Counted from the stretch's first letter, positions 17,411 through 26,738 are shown. The stretch is 64,000 bases of DNA from Ferrovibrio sp. (GCF_019636075.1 NZ_JAHBYG010000007.1:1-64000), one strand, 5' to 3'. Notes: generated from the letters alone by a model not told the origin. A program made the numbers and translations.

Positions 17411-18698
17411 GGCATCGGCATATCTGCTGACGGCAGCGGTTTTGCTGCCCGGCAGCCTGCTGTCGGCCGACCTGCGGGCGAATGACAGCGCCAGCCAGCG
17501 GCAGCAATTGGAAGACGTGCAGAAGCAATTGCGCGAAAGCCAGTCGCGCGAACGCGATCTGGCCCGCGAGGCGGCGCAGCTCACCCGCAAGCAGCAGGAT
17601 CTGCAGCGCCGCCTGGTGCAGGCCGCGCGCAAATTGCAGGCCCAGGAAGACCTGGTCAGCAAAAGCGAAGAGCAGCTTGCCCGTCTGATCCAGGATGAAG
17701 GCGAGGCGACGAAGCAACTGGATGCCCGGCGCGCCGAATTGTCGGCCACCCTGGCCAGCCTGGCCAAGCTGAGCCGGCAGCCGCCCGAAGCCATGGTGCT
17801 GGCGCCCGGTTCGGCGCTGGACATGGTGCGCGCCAGCCAGTTGATCGCCGCCCTGGTGCCCGAGATCGAACAGCGCGCCGCCGCGCTGAAGCAGGAACTG
17901 GAACGGCTGAGCGGATTGCGCCGCGGCATCGCCCAGGAGCAGGAAAAGCTCGGCCGGGCCATCGCCGCCCTGGATGGCGAACGCCGCGACCTGGAAATGC
18001 TGCAGGCCGAAACCGCCCAGGCCATGGCGCAGACCAAGGAAGAACGCGAGGCCGAACGCGGCCGGTCGGTGAAGCTGGCCGAACAGGCCAAGGATTTGCG
18101 CGCCCTGCTGGATCGCCTGCTGGAGCAGGAACGCCGCGAACGCGAGGCCCAGGCTCGCGAACTGGCCCGCCGCGAAGCCGAAAGGCGCGGCGGCACGGCT
18201 GGCACGGGTTCGGCCAGTGGCAGTGGCGGTGGCAGTGGTGGCGGCAGCGCTGGGCGCCATCCGCCGCAGGATTATGCTGCCCTGGAGGGTAGCGGCGCCC
18301 TGCCGGCGCGCGGCCGGGTGGTGGGCCGGTATGGTGAATCCGATGAAAACGGCGCGCCGCTGCGCGGTATCCGCATCGAAACCCGCTCGGGCGGCCAGGT
18401 TGTGGCGCCGGCTGACGGCAAAGTGATGTTTGCCGGCCCGTTCAAGGGCTACGGTCAACTCTTGATCATCGCGCATGGCGGCGGATATCATTCGTTGCTC
18501 GCGGGATTTGGACGGATCGACCGGGCGGTCGGGCAATATGTGCTGGCAGGCGAGCCTGTCGGCCTGATGGCCACCGATACTTCGGAAAAGAGCGGGACTT
18601 CGGGAAAACCCGTCCTATATCTTGAATTGCGGCGCAGAGGCGACACGGTGAATCCGTTGCCCTGGCTGGCCGCAGGCGACAGAAAGGTGAGCGGCTGA
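17382..18698 (+). CDS. envC: EnvC-like murein hydrolase activator (coiled coil plus degenerate LytM domain)
   Basis: Periplasmic protein likely activating amidases at cell division. After a hydrophobic signal (about 15-30, LLTAAVLLPGSLLSA) comes a long coiled coil (about 35-290) rich in Gln/Glu/Arg, then a Gly/Ser linker and an M23/LytM-type domain (about 310-430). The zinc ligands of active M23 peptidases are not conserved: the first His-containing motif reads RGIRIE and the last reads LYLELR where HFE/HxH is expected. This is the hallmark of EnvC activators. ATG 17382 or 17388 are both possible starts; neither has a strong ribosome-binding site. It overlaps gpmI, and ctpA follows after 1 bp. 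Confidence 0.9.
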   Translation: MHMPIGALRKASAYLLTAAVLLPGSLLSADLRANDSASQRQQLEDVQKQLRESQSRERDLAREAAQLTRKQQDLQRRLVQAARKLQAQEDLVSKSEEQLARLIQDEGEATKQLDARRAELSATLASLAKLSRQPPEAMVLAPGSALDMVRASQLIAALVPEIEQRAAALKQELERLSGLRRGIAQEQEKLGRAIAALDGERRDLEMLQAETAQAMAQTKEEREAERGRSVKLAEQAKDLRALLDRLLEQERREREAQARELARREAERRGGTAGTGSASGSGGGSGGGSAGRHPPQDYAALEGSGALPARGRVVGRYGESDENGAPLRGIRIETRSGGQVVAPADGKVMFAGPFKGYGQLLIIAHGGGYHSLLAGFGRIDRAVGQYVLAGEPVGLMATDTSEKSGTSGKPVLYLELRRRGDTVNPLPWLAAGDRKVSG

Positions 18699-18699
18699 C

Positions 18700-20067
18700 A
18701 TGCGCAATTTCCTCCTCGGCGGTGTGTGTGCTTTTGCCCTGATGGGTTCGGTGGCCCTGTTCGCCGCCCCCAACCGGGTAAGCGCGTTGCAAACCTCGGA
18801 CACCTACAAGCAGCTCGATCTCTTCGGCGAGATCTTCGAGCGGGTGCGCAACGATTATTACAAAGAGACCAAGGATGCCGACCTGATGGAGAATGCCATC
18901 AACGGCATGCTCTCCGCGCTCGATCCCTATTCGGTCTACATGCCGCCGCGCAGCTTCCAGGAGGCCCGCGTGCAGACGCGCGGCGAATTCGGCGGCCTCG
19001 GCCTGGAAGTGACCCAGGAAAACGGCCTGGTGAAGGTGGTGTCGCCGATCGACGACACGCCGGCCCAGCGCGCCGGCCTGCTGCCGGGCGATCTGATCAC
19101 CCATCTGGATGGCGACGCGGTGCTGGGCAAGACCCTGCAGGAATCCATCGAGAAGATGCGCGGCGCGCCCAATACCGATCTCACCCTCACCATCCGCCGC
19201 GGCAGCGATCCGGCGGCCAAGCCGTTCGATGTGAAGATCACCCGCGCGGTGATCAAGACCCGCGTGGTGCGCAGCCGCCGCGAAGGCGACTTCGCCTATC
19301 TGCGCATCTCGTCGTTCAACGAGCATACCGAGCAGGACATGGTGGCGGCGATCCAGAAGCTGAAGGCCGAGATCGGCCCGCAGCTCGCCGGCTATATCAT
19401 CGATCTGCGCGACAATCCCGGCGGCCTGCTGGATCAGGCGATCAAGGTGTCCGACTCCTTCCTGAACCAGGGCGAGATCGTGTCCACCCGCTCGCTGCGC
19501 CCCAATGCCGATGAAGGCCAGCGCTTCAATGCGCGGCCCGGCGATGTGGCCGATGGCAAGCCGATGGCGGTGCTGATCAATGGCGGCTCGGCTTCGGCCT
19601 CCGAGATCGTGGCCGGCGCGTTGCAGGATCATCGCCGCGCCGTGCTGGTGGGCAACACCACGTTCGGCAAGGGCCTGGTGCAGACCATGATTCCGCTGGG
19701 CGAATTCGGCGGCATGAAGCTGACCACGGCGGGCTATTTCACGCCGTCTGGCCGCTCGATCGACAAGACCGGCGTAACCCCGGATGTGGAAGTGTGGAGC
19801 GACCGCGATCGCCAGATCGCCGCGGCGCTGAAGGCGCGGCGCGAGATGACCGGCCATCGCGACACCGAGGAGGAGGAGGCGCCCAAGACTCCGGCCGCAA
19901 CGCCCACTCCCCCGGCTGGTACTAACCCGGCTGGTACTAACCCGGCTGCTACGCCCGACAACAACAGCTCGGCCGCGCCCAAGCCGGCGGCGGAAGGCCC
20001 CGATGTGGTGTTGCAGGCCGCGATGGACGTGTTGCGCGCCCAGCCCAAACCGACCGCGAAGAAGTAA
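18700..20067 (+). CDS. ctpA: Carboxy-terminal processing protease CtpA (S41 family)
   Basis: Periplasmic Ser/Lys protease of 455 residues. An N-terminal signal/anchor (about 1-20) is followed by a PDZ domain (about 85-170, GLGLEVTQENGLVKVVSPI) and the S41 core. The catalytic Ser lies in NGGSASASEIVAGAL (about 294-308) and the Lys in TTFGKGLVQ (about 322). A Pro/Thr/Ala-rich tail contains a duplicated PAGTN unit (15-bp tandem repeat at 19912-19941). It starts 1 bp after the envC-like gene, a common alphaproteobacterial pairing in cell-wall maintenance. Confidence 0.96.
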   Translation: MRNFLLGGVCAFALMGSVALFAAPNRVSALQTSDTYKQLDLFGEIFERVRNDYYKETKDADLMENAINGMLSALDPYSVYMPPRSFQEARVQTRGEFGGLGLEVTQENGLVKVVSPIDDTPAQRAGLLPGDLITHLDGDAVLGKTLQESIEKMRGAPNTDLTLTIRRGSDPAAKPFDVKITRAVIKTRVVRSRREGDFAYLRISSFNEHTEQDMVAAIQKLKAEIGPQLAGYIIDLRDNPGGLLDQAIKVSDSFLNQGEIVSTRSLRPNADEGQRFNARPGDVADGKPMAVLINGGSASASEIVAGALQDHRRAVLVGNTTFGKGLVQTMIPLGEFGGMKLTTAGYFTPSGRSIDKTGVTPDVEVWSDRDRQIAAALKARREMTGHRDTEEEEAPKTPAATPTPPAGTNPAGTNPAATPDNNSSAAPKPAAEGPDVVLQAAMDVLRAQPKPTAKK

Positions 20068-20106
20068 GCGTCGGGCATGCCACCGATCAGCGGATAGCAG
20101 CGCCGC

Positions 20107-21498
20107 ATGTCGACGCTGCAAGCCGATCCCGAAGACAGGATTGCCGCACCGGCCGGTCGCGCCGGCATGATGGCGCGTCTGCTGGGTCCGTTGGCCCGCC
20201 TGCGCCGGCGCAAAAAAACCGCGCCGCATGATGATGCGGCTGATCACGGGCCGGATCACGGGGCTGCTGGCCTTGATGGCGGCGAGGACCAGGTCGGTGA
20301 AGACCGGCCTGGCGAGGATCGCGCCGGCGATTTTGCCGGGCAGGATGCCGGCGGCCAGGATTACGAACCCCGCCGTATGGGCTTCAAGCATAAGCTGCTG
20401 GGCGTTTTGTATCTGCTGGGTCTGGTGCTGTGGCCGCCCTTCCTGCGCGGCAATCTTTCCACTTTGGGGCGCCGGTTGCTGGCGCCGGCCTGGCTGCTGC
20501 TGTTGCTGGCGCTGATCGGCGGCGGCGGCTATATCGCGGTCACCGGCCAGTCGCTCACCGTGCTGCCGGGATCGGAAGTGGTGATCGGCGTATCCAAGCT
20601 GGCGCTGCCGCCGGAAGCCAAGCTGGAAGGCGATCAGAAGCGCGCCGAGCAGGCACAGAAAACCGTTGAGGGCATCGGCCGCTATCCCAGCGGCCTGCTG
20701 ATGGCGCCGGATCCGGCATTGGTGGAATCCAGTGCCATCGGTCAGATGCCGAAGATCGGCAGCGATGGCCGCCAGCCCTGGCGCGCCTATGCGCGGCCCT
20801 ATGACGAGCCCGCCGACCGCCCGCGCATGGCCATCGTGCTCACCAATCTGGGGCTGAATGAAAGCCTCACTGCCAAGGCCGCCGAATTGCTGCCGCCGGC
20901 CATCACCTTCGCCTTCAATCCCTATGCCCCCAATCTGCGTGCGCAGATCGAGAATGCGCGCATGCTGGGCCACGAGGTGCTGCTGCAATTGCCGATGGAG
21001 CCGTTCGATTATCCGATGAGCGATCCCGGCCCCAACACATTGCTGACCAGCCTGACCGAACAGGAAAATCTGCGGCGGCTGGATTGGCTGCTGTCGCGCG
21101 CGCCGGGTTATGTCGGGTTCACCAATCTGATGGGCGCGAAATTCACCTCCTCGCCCGAGCATATGCGGTTTCTGGCCCAGCAGTTGAAGCAGCGCGGTTT
21201 GATGTTCGTGGATGCGCGCACCGCGCCGCGCAGCGTGGGCGCCCGCCTGGTGCAGGAAAACGGCGGTGTGTATGCCATCGGCAATCGCTGGATCGACCAG
21301 CAGCCCACCGGCCCGGTGATCGAATCCCGCCTCGACGAACTGGAGCGCCTGGCGCGCGGCGGCGGCGTGGCGGTGGGCTTCGCCACGCCCTATCCGATCA
21401 CGCTGGATCGTCTGGTGCAGTGGAGCAAATCGCTGGCCGGCAAAAGCTTCGCGCTGGCGCCGGTTTCCGCCCTCGTCAATCGTCAACCGCTCGAGTGA
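20107..21498 (+). CDS. yibQ: Divergent polysaccharide deacetylase family protein (YibQ/DUF610)
   Basis: A 463-residue protein: an N-terminal cytoplasmic Asp/Gly-rich part, a membrane segment (about 125-145, WLLLLLALIGGGGYIAV), then the periplasmic YibQ domain from about residue 240. Family landmarks are PRMAIVLTNLGLN, FAFNPYAPNL, GHEVLLQLPMEPFDYP, GPNTLLTSL and GLMFVDARTA. Metal-binding residues of true deacetylases are partly lost in this family. The order envC-ctpA-yibQ-rppH is typical. Confidence 0.92.
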   Translation: MSTLQADPEDRIAAPAGRAGMMARLLGPLARLRRRKKTAPHDDAADHGPDHGAAGLDGGEDQVGEDRPGEDRAGDFAGQDAGGQDYEPRRMGFKHKLLGVLYLLGLVLWPPFLRGNLSTLGRRLLAPAWLLLLLALIGGGGYIAVTGQSLTVLPGSEVVIGVSKLALPPEAKLEGDQKRAEQAQKTVEGIGRYPSGLLMAPDPALVESSAIGQMPKIGSDGRQPWRAYARPYDEPADRPRMAIVLTNLGLNESLTAKAAELLPPAITFAFNPYAPNLRAQIENARMLGHEVLLQLPMEPFDYPMSDPGPNTLLTSLTEQENLRRLDWLLSRAPGYVGFTNLMGAKFTSSPEHMRFLAQQLKQRGLMFVDARTAPRSVGARLVQENGGVYAIGNRWIDQQPTGPVIESRLDELERLARGGGVAVGFATPYPITLDRLVQWSKSLAGKSFALAPVSALVNRQPLE

Positions 21499-21509
21499 TC
21501 GCAATCCGA

Positions 21510-22001
21510 ATGACCGCCATGGATTTTGAACAGCGCCCCTATCGTTTGGGCGTGGGCGTGGCCCTGCTGAATGCCGACGACATGGTGTTTGTCGCCCGCC
21601 GCATCGACCAGACCGCCGAAGCCTGGCAGATGCCGCAGGGTGGCATCGACGAGGGCGAAGATCCGCGCGCCGCCGCCTTCCGCGAATTGGAGGAAGAGAT
21701 CGGCGTGAAGCCGGGCCAGACCGAGATGCTGGCCGAAAGCCGCGACTGGCTGAGCTATGACCTGCCCGCCGATCTGGCCGACAAGGTGTGGAAGGGCCGC
21801 TATCGCGGGCAGAAGCAGAAATGGTATCTGGCCCGCCTGCTGGCCGATGAAAGCGCGATCAACATCGCCACCGAACATCCTGAATTCGATGCCTGGCGCT
21901 GGGCGCGCTTCGGCGATCTGCCCAACCTGATCGTGCCGTTCAAGCGGCCGATCTATCAAGCCATCGTGGCCGAATTCGCCGGCCGCGTGCGCACCAGCTG
22001 A
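21510..22001 (+). CDS. rppH: RNA pyrophosphohydrolase RppH (Nudix)
   Basis: Removes pyrophosphate from 5'-triphosphate mRNA, starting decay. ATG 21510 gives 163 residues. The sequence shows YRLGVGVALLNADDMVFVARR, WQMPQGG, and the Nudix box GGIDEGEDPRAAAFRELEEE followed by IGV (about 41-63), then KWYLARL and EFDAWRWARF as in RppH. An in-frame GTG 21495 overlapping the yibQ stop is an alternative start. Confidence 0.96.
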   Translation: MTAMDFEQRPYRLGVGVALLNADDMVFVARRIDQTAEAWQMPQGGIDEGEDPRAAAFRELEEEIGVKPGQTEMLAESRDWLSYDLPADLADKVWKGRYRGQKQKWYLARLLADESAINIATEHPEFDAWRWARFGDLPNLIVPFKRPIYQAIVAEFAGRVRTS

Positions 22002-22011
22002 GCGGTCGGCC

Positions 22012-22830
22012 ATGAGCAGGGGCGACATCCTTCTGCTGCATGGCGCTTTCGTGGGTGGCTGGGTGTTCGAACGCCTGCGCGGCCATCTCAGCCATCGCGG
22101 CTGGCGCACCCATGCGCCCGACCTGCCATTCCATGGCCCCGATCATGCCGCCAGGGATGCCAATGGGCAGCCACCCGATCCACGCTTGGCCGAGCTTGGC
22201 CTGCGCGATTATCGCCGCGCGATGAAGGCCGAAATCGCCAAGCTGAATGGCAAGCCGGTGTTGATCGGCCATTCCCTGGGCGGCCTGCTGGCCCAGCAAT
22301 TGGCGGCGCGCGAGCTGTGCCGCGCGGCGATCCTGTTGGCGCCGGTGGCGCCGTGGGGCGTGCTGGGGGGTGTGCTGCCCCATAGCTGGCAGGAGATGGC
22401 CGGCGGCCCATTGATGCAGGGATTGGGTCTGATGTGGAAGGGCGGCACCTTCTGGAACAAGGCGCTGCCGCCGGATCGGCAGCTCGCGCTGGATTATGCC
22501 ATGGCGCATCTGCCGCCCTCGTTGCAGCGCGATGCGCTCAACCGCCTGGTGCCGGAATCCGGCCGCGCGCTGTTTGAATCCCTGATGTGGTGGCTGGATT
22601 GGCAGGCCGCTTCGCATGTGAAATTCCACGACCTGAAATGCCCGCTGCTGATCCTGGTGGGCGAGGATGACCGGGTAACCCCGCCATCCTCCTGCCGCGC
22701 CATCGCACGCCATTACCCCGGCCGCGCGGTGTATCGCGAATTGCCCGGCATGGGGCATTTCCTGTTCGGCGAAAGCAACGAGGCGCTGCTGTTTCAGGAA
22801 TGCGCCGATTGGCTGGAGGCGCTGCCATAG
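22012..22830 (+). CDS. Alpha/beta hydrolase
   Basis: A 272-residue alpha/beta-hydrolase fold protein, 10 bp after rppH. The oxyanion motif LHGAFVGGW is at the N-terminus. The nucleophile elbow is GHSLGG (about 85-90), the acid is in GEDDRVTP (about 223) and the His in GMGHFLF (about 249). The substrate is unknown: esterase, lipase or thioesterase are all possible. A strong terminator follows at once, closing the gpmI-to-hydrolase block. Confidence 0.85.
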   Translation: MSRGDILLLHGAFVGGWVFERLRGHLSHRGWRTHAPDLPFHGPDHAARDANGQPPDPRLAELGLRDYRRAMKAEIAKLNGKPVLIGHSLGGLLAQQLAARELCRAAILLAPVAPWGVLGGVLPHSWQEMAGGPLMQGLGLMWKGGTFWNKALPPDRQLALDYAMAHLPPSLQRDALNRLVPESGRALFESLMWWLDWQAASHVKFHDLKCPLLILVGEDDRVTPPSSCRAIARHYPGRAVYRELPGMGHFLFGESNEALLFQECADWLEALP

Positions 22831-22833
22831 GCC

Positions 22834-22874
22834 GGCCGGGAATTAGCTAAAAGTAAGAATCCCGGCCTTGTTTT
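22834..22874 (+). terminator. Rho-independent terminator after the alpha/beta hydrolase
   Basis: GGCCGGGA (22834-22841) pairs perfectly with TCCCGGCC (22860-22867) and is followed by TTGTTTT. It lies 4 bp after the stop codon and separates this transcript from the stator genes. Confidence 0.9.
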
Positions 22875-22953
22875 ACCGCTGGTTGCTATAACATACAGGG
22901 GAGAAACCTGATTCCCCTCCCTGGCCCCGCAAAACCAAGGCTACGCTTCTCCC

Positions 22954-23808
22954 ATGGCCCCTGAGCAGACCACGACCGCCGCTGTCCGCCGGCCGACCGA
23001 ACGCCATGCGCCCAGACCCCGTAAAACCGCCAGCGGCGGGGTGAATGTCACCACCGTGGTGGGCCTGCTGGGGGCGCTGCTGCTGCTCGGCTTCGTGGCC
23101 ATTCATGAAGGCGATATCTTCAACTATCTCAACCTGGTGGGTTTCATCATCGTGTTCGGCGGCGTTTGCGTCGGCGCGCTGATTGCCTTCCAGGGGCGCG
23201 AGATCATGGCCGCCCTGCGGGCCTTCGGCGCCATTTTCAGCCGCGATGCCGGCATCCGCACCGAAATCGCCGAACTGGTGGAAGTGGCGCGCCAGTTGAG
23301 CGGCCGGAATATCCATCAGGCGGAAGAGCGCATCGCGCGCATCACCAGCCCGTTTCTCAAACTGGGCCTGCAACTGGTGATCGACGGCACGCCGGTGGAC
23401 GACCTGATGCACATCATGAACTGGCGCATCCGCAAGATGGCCGAGATCGAATCCGCCCAGGCGCGGTTTTTCCGCACGCTGGCCACCCTGGCGCCCGGCT
23501 TCGGCCTGCTCGGCACGCTGGCTGGCATGGTGGCGATGCTGCGCGAATTGGGCAATGGCGATATCGAGCGGGTGGGCAGCGGTATGGCGGTGGCGATGCT
23601 GGCCACGCTGTATGGCGTTGTGTTGTCCAACCTGATCTTCAAGCCCATTGCGATCAAGATCGAACAGCGCACCCAGCGCCGCGTGGCGATGCTGAACATT
23701 CTGCTGGAAGGCATTCTGCTGGTATCGCTGGGCCGCTCGGCCGGCGTGGTGAGCGATGCGATGGAAGCTTTCCTGAACGAAACCCGCGACGAGATTTCCG
23801 ATGTCTGA
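22954..23808 (+). CDS. motA: MotA/PomA-like stator subunit
   Basis: A 284-residue proton-channel protein. Two membrane helices fall at about 34-52 and 60-78, a cytoplasmic loop at about 79-168 contains the charged region interacting with a rotor, and two more helices lie at about 172-196 and 204-226. The conserved Pro lies in TLAPGFGLLGTLAGMV. An N-terminal basic extension of about 30 residues precedes TM1. The stop overlaps the start of motB by 8 bp. No flagellar genes are visible in the window, so a flagellar rather than other energised (ExbB-like) role is likely but not proven. Confidence 0.88.
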   Translation: MAPEQTTTAAVRRPTERHAPRPRKTASGGVNVTTVVGLLGALLLLGFVAIHEGDIFNYLNLVGFIIVFGGVCVGALIAFQGREIMAALRAFGAIFSRDAGIRTEIAELVEVARQLSGRNIHQAEERIARITSPFLKLGLQLVIDGTPVDDLMHIMNWRIRKMAEIESAQARFFRTLATLAPGFGLLGTLAGMVAMLRELGNGDIERVGSGMAVAMLATLYGVVLSNLIFKPIAIKIEQRTQRRVAMLNILLEGILLVSLGRSAGVVSDAMEAFLNETRDEISDV

Positions 23809-24694
23809 ACACGGGCCGGGAACCAGCGCCTTCGAGATACGCCAGGCGTTGCAACGGCGCGCGGCGCAGAAGGCCGGCGACCGCAGCGGCCATAGCGGCC
23901 TGTCGCGCCGCGCGCTATCGCAGGATAGCGGCTATGCCGTGTCGCAGGATAACGGCTATGCCGGGCCGGCCCGGATCGCCGATGAGGCCGAGGATTGGGT
24001 GATCAGCTATATGGACATGGTCACCCTGCTGATGATCGTGTTCCTCACCCTGGTGGGCATGCTGTGGGTGGATAAGAAAACCCGCCCCACCGTGGTGAAT
24101 GTGCTGCAGATCGAAACCGGCCAAATGCCGCGCCAGGATTTTTCCGATGCGGCGATACCGGCGCCGTTTCCGCAGCAACAGGCCGCCCAGCAGCAGCCGG
24201 CACAGCAACAGGCGGCGAACCTGCCGCCCTATGCAACGATCAGCCCCGGCACGCAGATGGCGGTGGATCATTGGGTGCAGGCGATCCGTCAGAACGGGCT
24301 GGACCAGCAGGTACAGTTGCAGGTGCAGGAAAACCGCGTGAGCATCGCCATCCGCGACCGGCTGCTGTTCGGCTCTGGCCAAAGCGATATCCAGGATGCC
24401 GGGCAATCGGTGATCCGCCGGCTGGCCAGCCTGCTGCGCGACATGCCGGGCACCATATCGGTGGAAGGCCATACCGATACCGTGCCGATCCAGACCGAGC
24501 GTTATCCGTCGAACTGGGAATTGTCGGCCGGGCGCGCCGCCGCCGTGGTGCGCGCATTGGCCGAAACCGGCCTGCCGGCAAACCGCCTGCGTGCCATCGG
24601 CTATGGCGATTCGCGCCCCGTGGCGCGCGGCAACGACGAAGCCAGCCGGGCGCAGAATCGCCGCGTGACGCTGGTTGTGGAAGATCAGCGCTGA
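23801..24694 (+). CDS. motB: MotB-like stator subunit with OmpA domain
   Basis: A 297-residue protein with one membrane helix (about 67-87, WVISYMDMVTLLMIVFLTLV) carrying the proton-accepting Asp in SYMDMVTLL, then a Gln-rich linker and an OmpA/MotB peptidoglycan-binding domain (about 170-295, SVEGHTDTVPIQ, NWELSAGRAAAVVRAL, RAQNRRV). The cytoplasmic N-terminus of about 65 residues is longer than in classical MotB. It includes a duplicated SQDSGYAV/SQDNGYAG unit from a 24-bp tandem repeat. It is translated coupled to motA and followed 19 bp later by a degenerate EAL gene. Confidence 0.9.
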   Translation: MSEHGPGTSAFEIRQALQRRAAQKAGDRSGHSGLSRRALSQDSGYAVSQDNGYAGPARIADEAEDWVISYMDMVTLLMIVFLTLVGMLWVDKKTRPTVVNVLQIETGQMPRQDFSDAAIPAPFPQQQAAQQQPAQQQAANLPPYATISPGTQMAVDHWVQAIRQNGLDQQVQLQVQENRVSIAIRDRLLFGSGQSDIQDAGQSVIRRLASLLRDMPGTISVEGHTDTVPIQTERYPSNWELSAGRAAAVVRALAETGLPANRLRAIGYGDSRPVARGNDEASRAQNRRVTLVVEDQR

Positions 24695-24713
24695 AGCGCA
24701 AGGATACCGTGGC

Positions 24714-25949
24714 ATGACCTCCGATTCCGCCAAAACCATATCGCTGCAACGCCTGGCCATGCGGCTGAGCCAGCAGCATGCCGGCAACACCGCCATCCTG
24801 GTGGATCTGTCGGCGGTTCCGGCAATTCATAACCGCATCATGTTTCGCAGCTTCGCCCGCTTCATCGAGGAACGCACCATCGATGAACCGATCGACGCAT
24901 TGCCGCTGGCACGCAATATCCTGGTGCTGATGGCGCCGCATGCGGTGGCGCAGCGCATTCTGGCCAAGCTGGAAAAGCTGAACCAGCAATTGCAGGAAGA
25001 TCGCCATGGCGCTCTGGGCCTGCGCAGCTTCGATCTCGACAAGCAGGCGGCGCGTTTCACCGATACCGCCCGGCGGTTGATGGAGCAGGCGCCGGCGCCG
25101 GGCTCCGAGCGCAGCATCCCGGTGCGCGACGAGGCGCCGCCCAGCGCCGATGCGCTGACCGATGTGATCACCCTGCATCGGATTCTCTGGCAGGCCGATC
25201 TGTCGAACCAGACCCGGCGCCAGGCGATCTGGCAGCTGGTGCGCGATACGGCGCCGAAAATCCTGGCCGAGGAAGTCTGGATTTCGATTGCCGCCATCGA
25301 GCGCGCCACCGGGATTCCGCTCGGCAACGATATCTGGCTGCTGGCCAAGGCCACCGAATTGCTGGATCAGCGCGTGCTGTCGCATTTCCTGTCCGATACG
25401 GCGATGCTGACTCTGCCGCTGTCGATCAACCTGCATCTCACCACGCTGATCGGCGCCACGTTCCGCAAGCTGCTGCAAGACAAGCCGGTGGCCGATGTGG
25501 AAAAGCTGTTGGTGGAAGTGCCGCTGCTGGAATGGCGGGTGAACAGCACGCTCAGCCAGGCCGCGTTGCGCATCCTCAAGCAGCATGGCATCCGGCTGGC
25601 GCTGGATGGCATCCTGCCCGATGTGCTGGCCGGGCTGAGCGATGCGGAAATCGCCGCTGCCGGTTTTCTGAAACTGGATGCGGCCGGTGCGCTGGCGGTG
25701 CGTCAGGTCGAAGCCTTGCAGGCTTTGCCCGCCGAAAAGCGCGCGGCGATTCTCGACAAGGCGATTTTCTGCCATTGCGACAATTCGCAGGCGGTGATCG
25801 CCGGCATCGAGGGCGGGGTGCGCAATTTCCAGGGCCGCGGGCTTACCCCGCTGCTGGAGGATACCGATGCCATCGAACGCCTGCTCGGCTATGAAGCGGC
25901 GGAAGGCGTGGTGGCGGCGCTGAAAGGCCTGCCGGCGCGCCCGGCCTGA
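24714..25949 (+). CDS. Degenerate EAL-domain-like protein linked to motAB
   Basis: A 411-residue protein with no membrane segment. The C-terminal half aligns by eye with EAL phosphodiesterases. SINLHLTTLIGATFRKLL matches the NVS..QL....F block, and LKQHGIRLALDGILP matches the LGVRLAIDDFGTG block. FLKLDAAG matches LKIDRSF, and AVIAGIEGGVRNFQGRGLTPLL matches the VVAEGVE...GYL block. The EAL motif, the second Asp of DDFG and the Arg of KIDR are missing, so it is unlikely to cleave c-di-GMP. It may bind it or act as a protein partner. Its position in the motAB operon suggests control of motor function (inference). Confidence 0.7.
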   Translation: MTSDSAKTISLQRLAMRLSQQHAGNTAILVDLSAVPAIHNRIMFRSFARFIEERTIDEPIDALPLARNILVLMAPHAVAQRILAKLEKLNQQLQEDRHGALGLRSFDLDKQAARFTDTARRLMEQAPAPGSERSIPVRDEAPPSADALTDVITLHRILWQADLSNQTRRQAIWQLVRDTAPKILAEEVWISIAAIERATGIPLGNDIWLLAKATELLDQRVLSHFLSDTAMLTLPLSINLHLTTLIGATFRKLLQDKPVADVEKLLVEVPLLEWRVNSTLSQAALRILKQHGIRLALDGILPDVLAGLSDAEIAAAGFLKLDAAGALAVRQVEALQALPAEKRAAILDKAIFCHCDNSQAVIAGIEGGVRNFQGRGLTPLLEDTDAIERLLGYEAAEGVVAALKGLPARPA

Positions 25950-25952
25950 ACG

Positions 25953-26738
25953 CTAACCCTTGAAGCTATCCTTCGCCTTGCGCGCGGCGGCAAACACCGC
26001 CGTGTCGTCGGCGCCGGCGGCAATTCCGGCAGCCGAAAGGCTGGCGCGGATCTCGGCGCTCATCGGGCGCAGGAAGGGATTGCAGGCGCGCTCCTGATCC
26101 AGCCGCGAGGGCACGGTGGGTTTGCCGGCGCCGCGCAGGACCTGGATATCCTGCCAACGCTGTTGCAGGGCGGCATTGCCGGGTTCCAGGCTCAGCGCGA
26201 AGCGCGCATTGCTTTCGGTATATTCATGGGCGCAATAGATGCGGGTTTCGCCGGGCAGCGCGGCCAGCTTGGACAGCGAGGCCCACATCTGCGCCGCCGT
26301 GCCCTCGAACAACCGGCCGCAGCCCAGCGAAAACAGCGTGTCGCCGCAAAACAGCGCGGCATCCTGGGCAAACCAATAGGCGATATGCCCGGCGGTATGG
26401 CCCGGCACATCGAATACCTGCGCCACCGCGCCGCCCAGTGCCACGCTGTCGCCATCGCCCACCGCACGCCGCAGGCCGGGAATCCTGGCGGCTTCGTTGC
26501 GCGGGCCGATCACGTCGCAGCCGGTGGCTTCCATCAAGGCGCGGTTGCCGCCCACATGGTCGGGATGGTGATGCGTGTTGAAAATATGATCGAGCCGCCA
26601 GCCGCGGCGCTGCAATTCGGCCAGCACCGGCTCATGCACGGCGGGATCCACCACGGCCGTGCGGTTTTCCGCCGGATCGTGCAGCAGATAGATGTAATTG
26701 TCGGACAGGACGGGGATTTGTACGATTTCCAGGGGCAT
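25953..26738 (-). CDS. gloB: Hydroxyacylglutathione hydrolase (glyoxalase II)
   Basis: A 261-residue metallo-beta-lactamase-fold enzyme hydrolysing S-lactoylglutathione to lactate and glutathione. Metal ligands are visible in THHHPDHVGG (about 55-64), PGHTAGHI (about 113-120), GDTLFSLGCGRLFEG (about 135) and CAHEYTESNARFA (about 172). The C-terminal HAGH domain carries PSRLDQERACNPFLR. It is divergent from the methyltransferase gene with a 35-bp gap, a common alphaproteobacterial arrangement, and convergent with the EAL-like gene with only 3 bp between stops. Confidence 0.96.
   Translation of the reverse strand: MPLEIVQIPVLSDNYIYLLHDPAENRTAVVDPAVHEPVLAELQRRGWRLDHIFNTHHHPDHVGGNRALMEATGCDVIGPRNEAARIPGLRRAVGDGDSVALGGAVAQVFDVPGHTAGHIAYWFAQDAALFCGDTLFSLGCGRLFEGTAAQMWASLSKLAALPGETRIYCAHEYTESNARFALSLEPGNAALQQRWQDIQVLRGAGKPTVPSRLDQERACNPFLRPMSAEIRASLSAAGIAAGADDTAVFAAARKAKDSFKG

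Noticed and set aside
18466..21504. 1012-codon open frame on the minus strand opposite ctpA and yibQ
   Set aside because: His/Gln/Arg-rich translation typical of antisense to GC-rich genes; no family motif and it covers three recognised genes.
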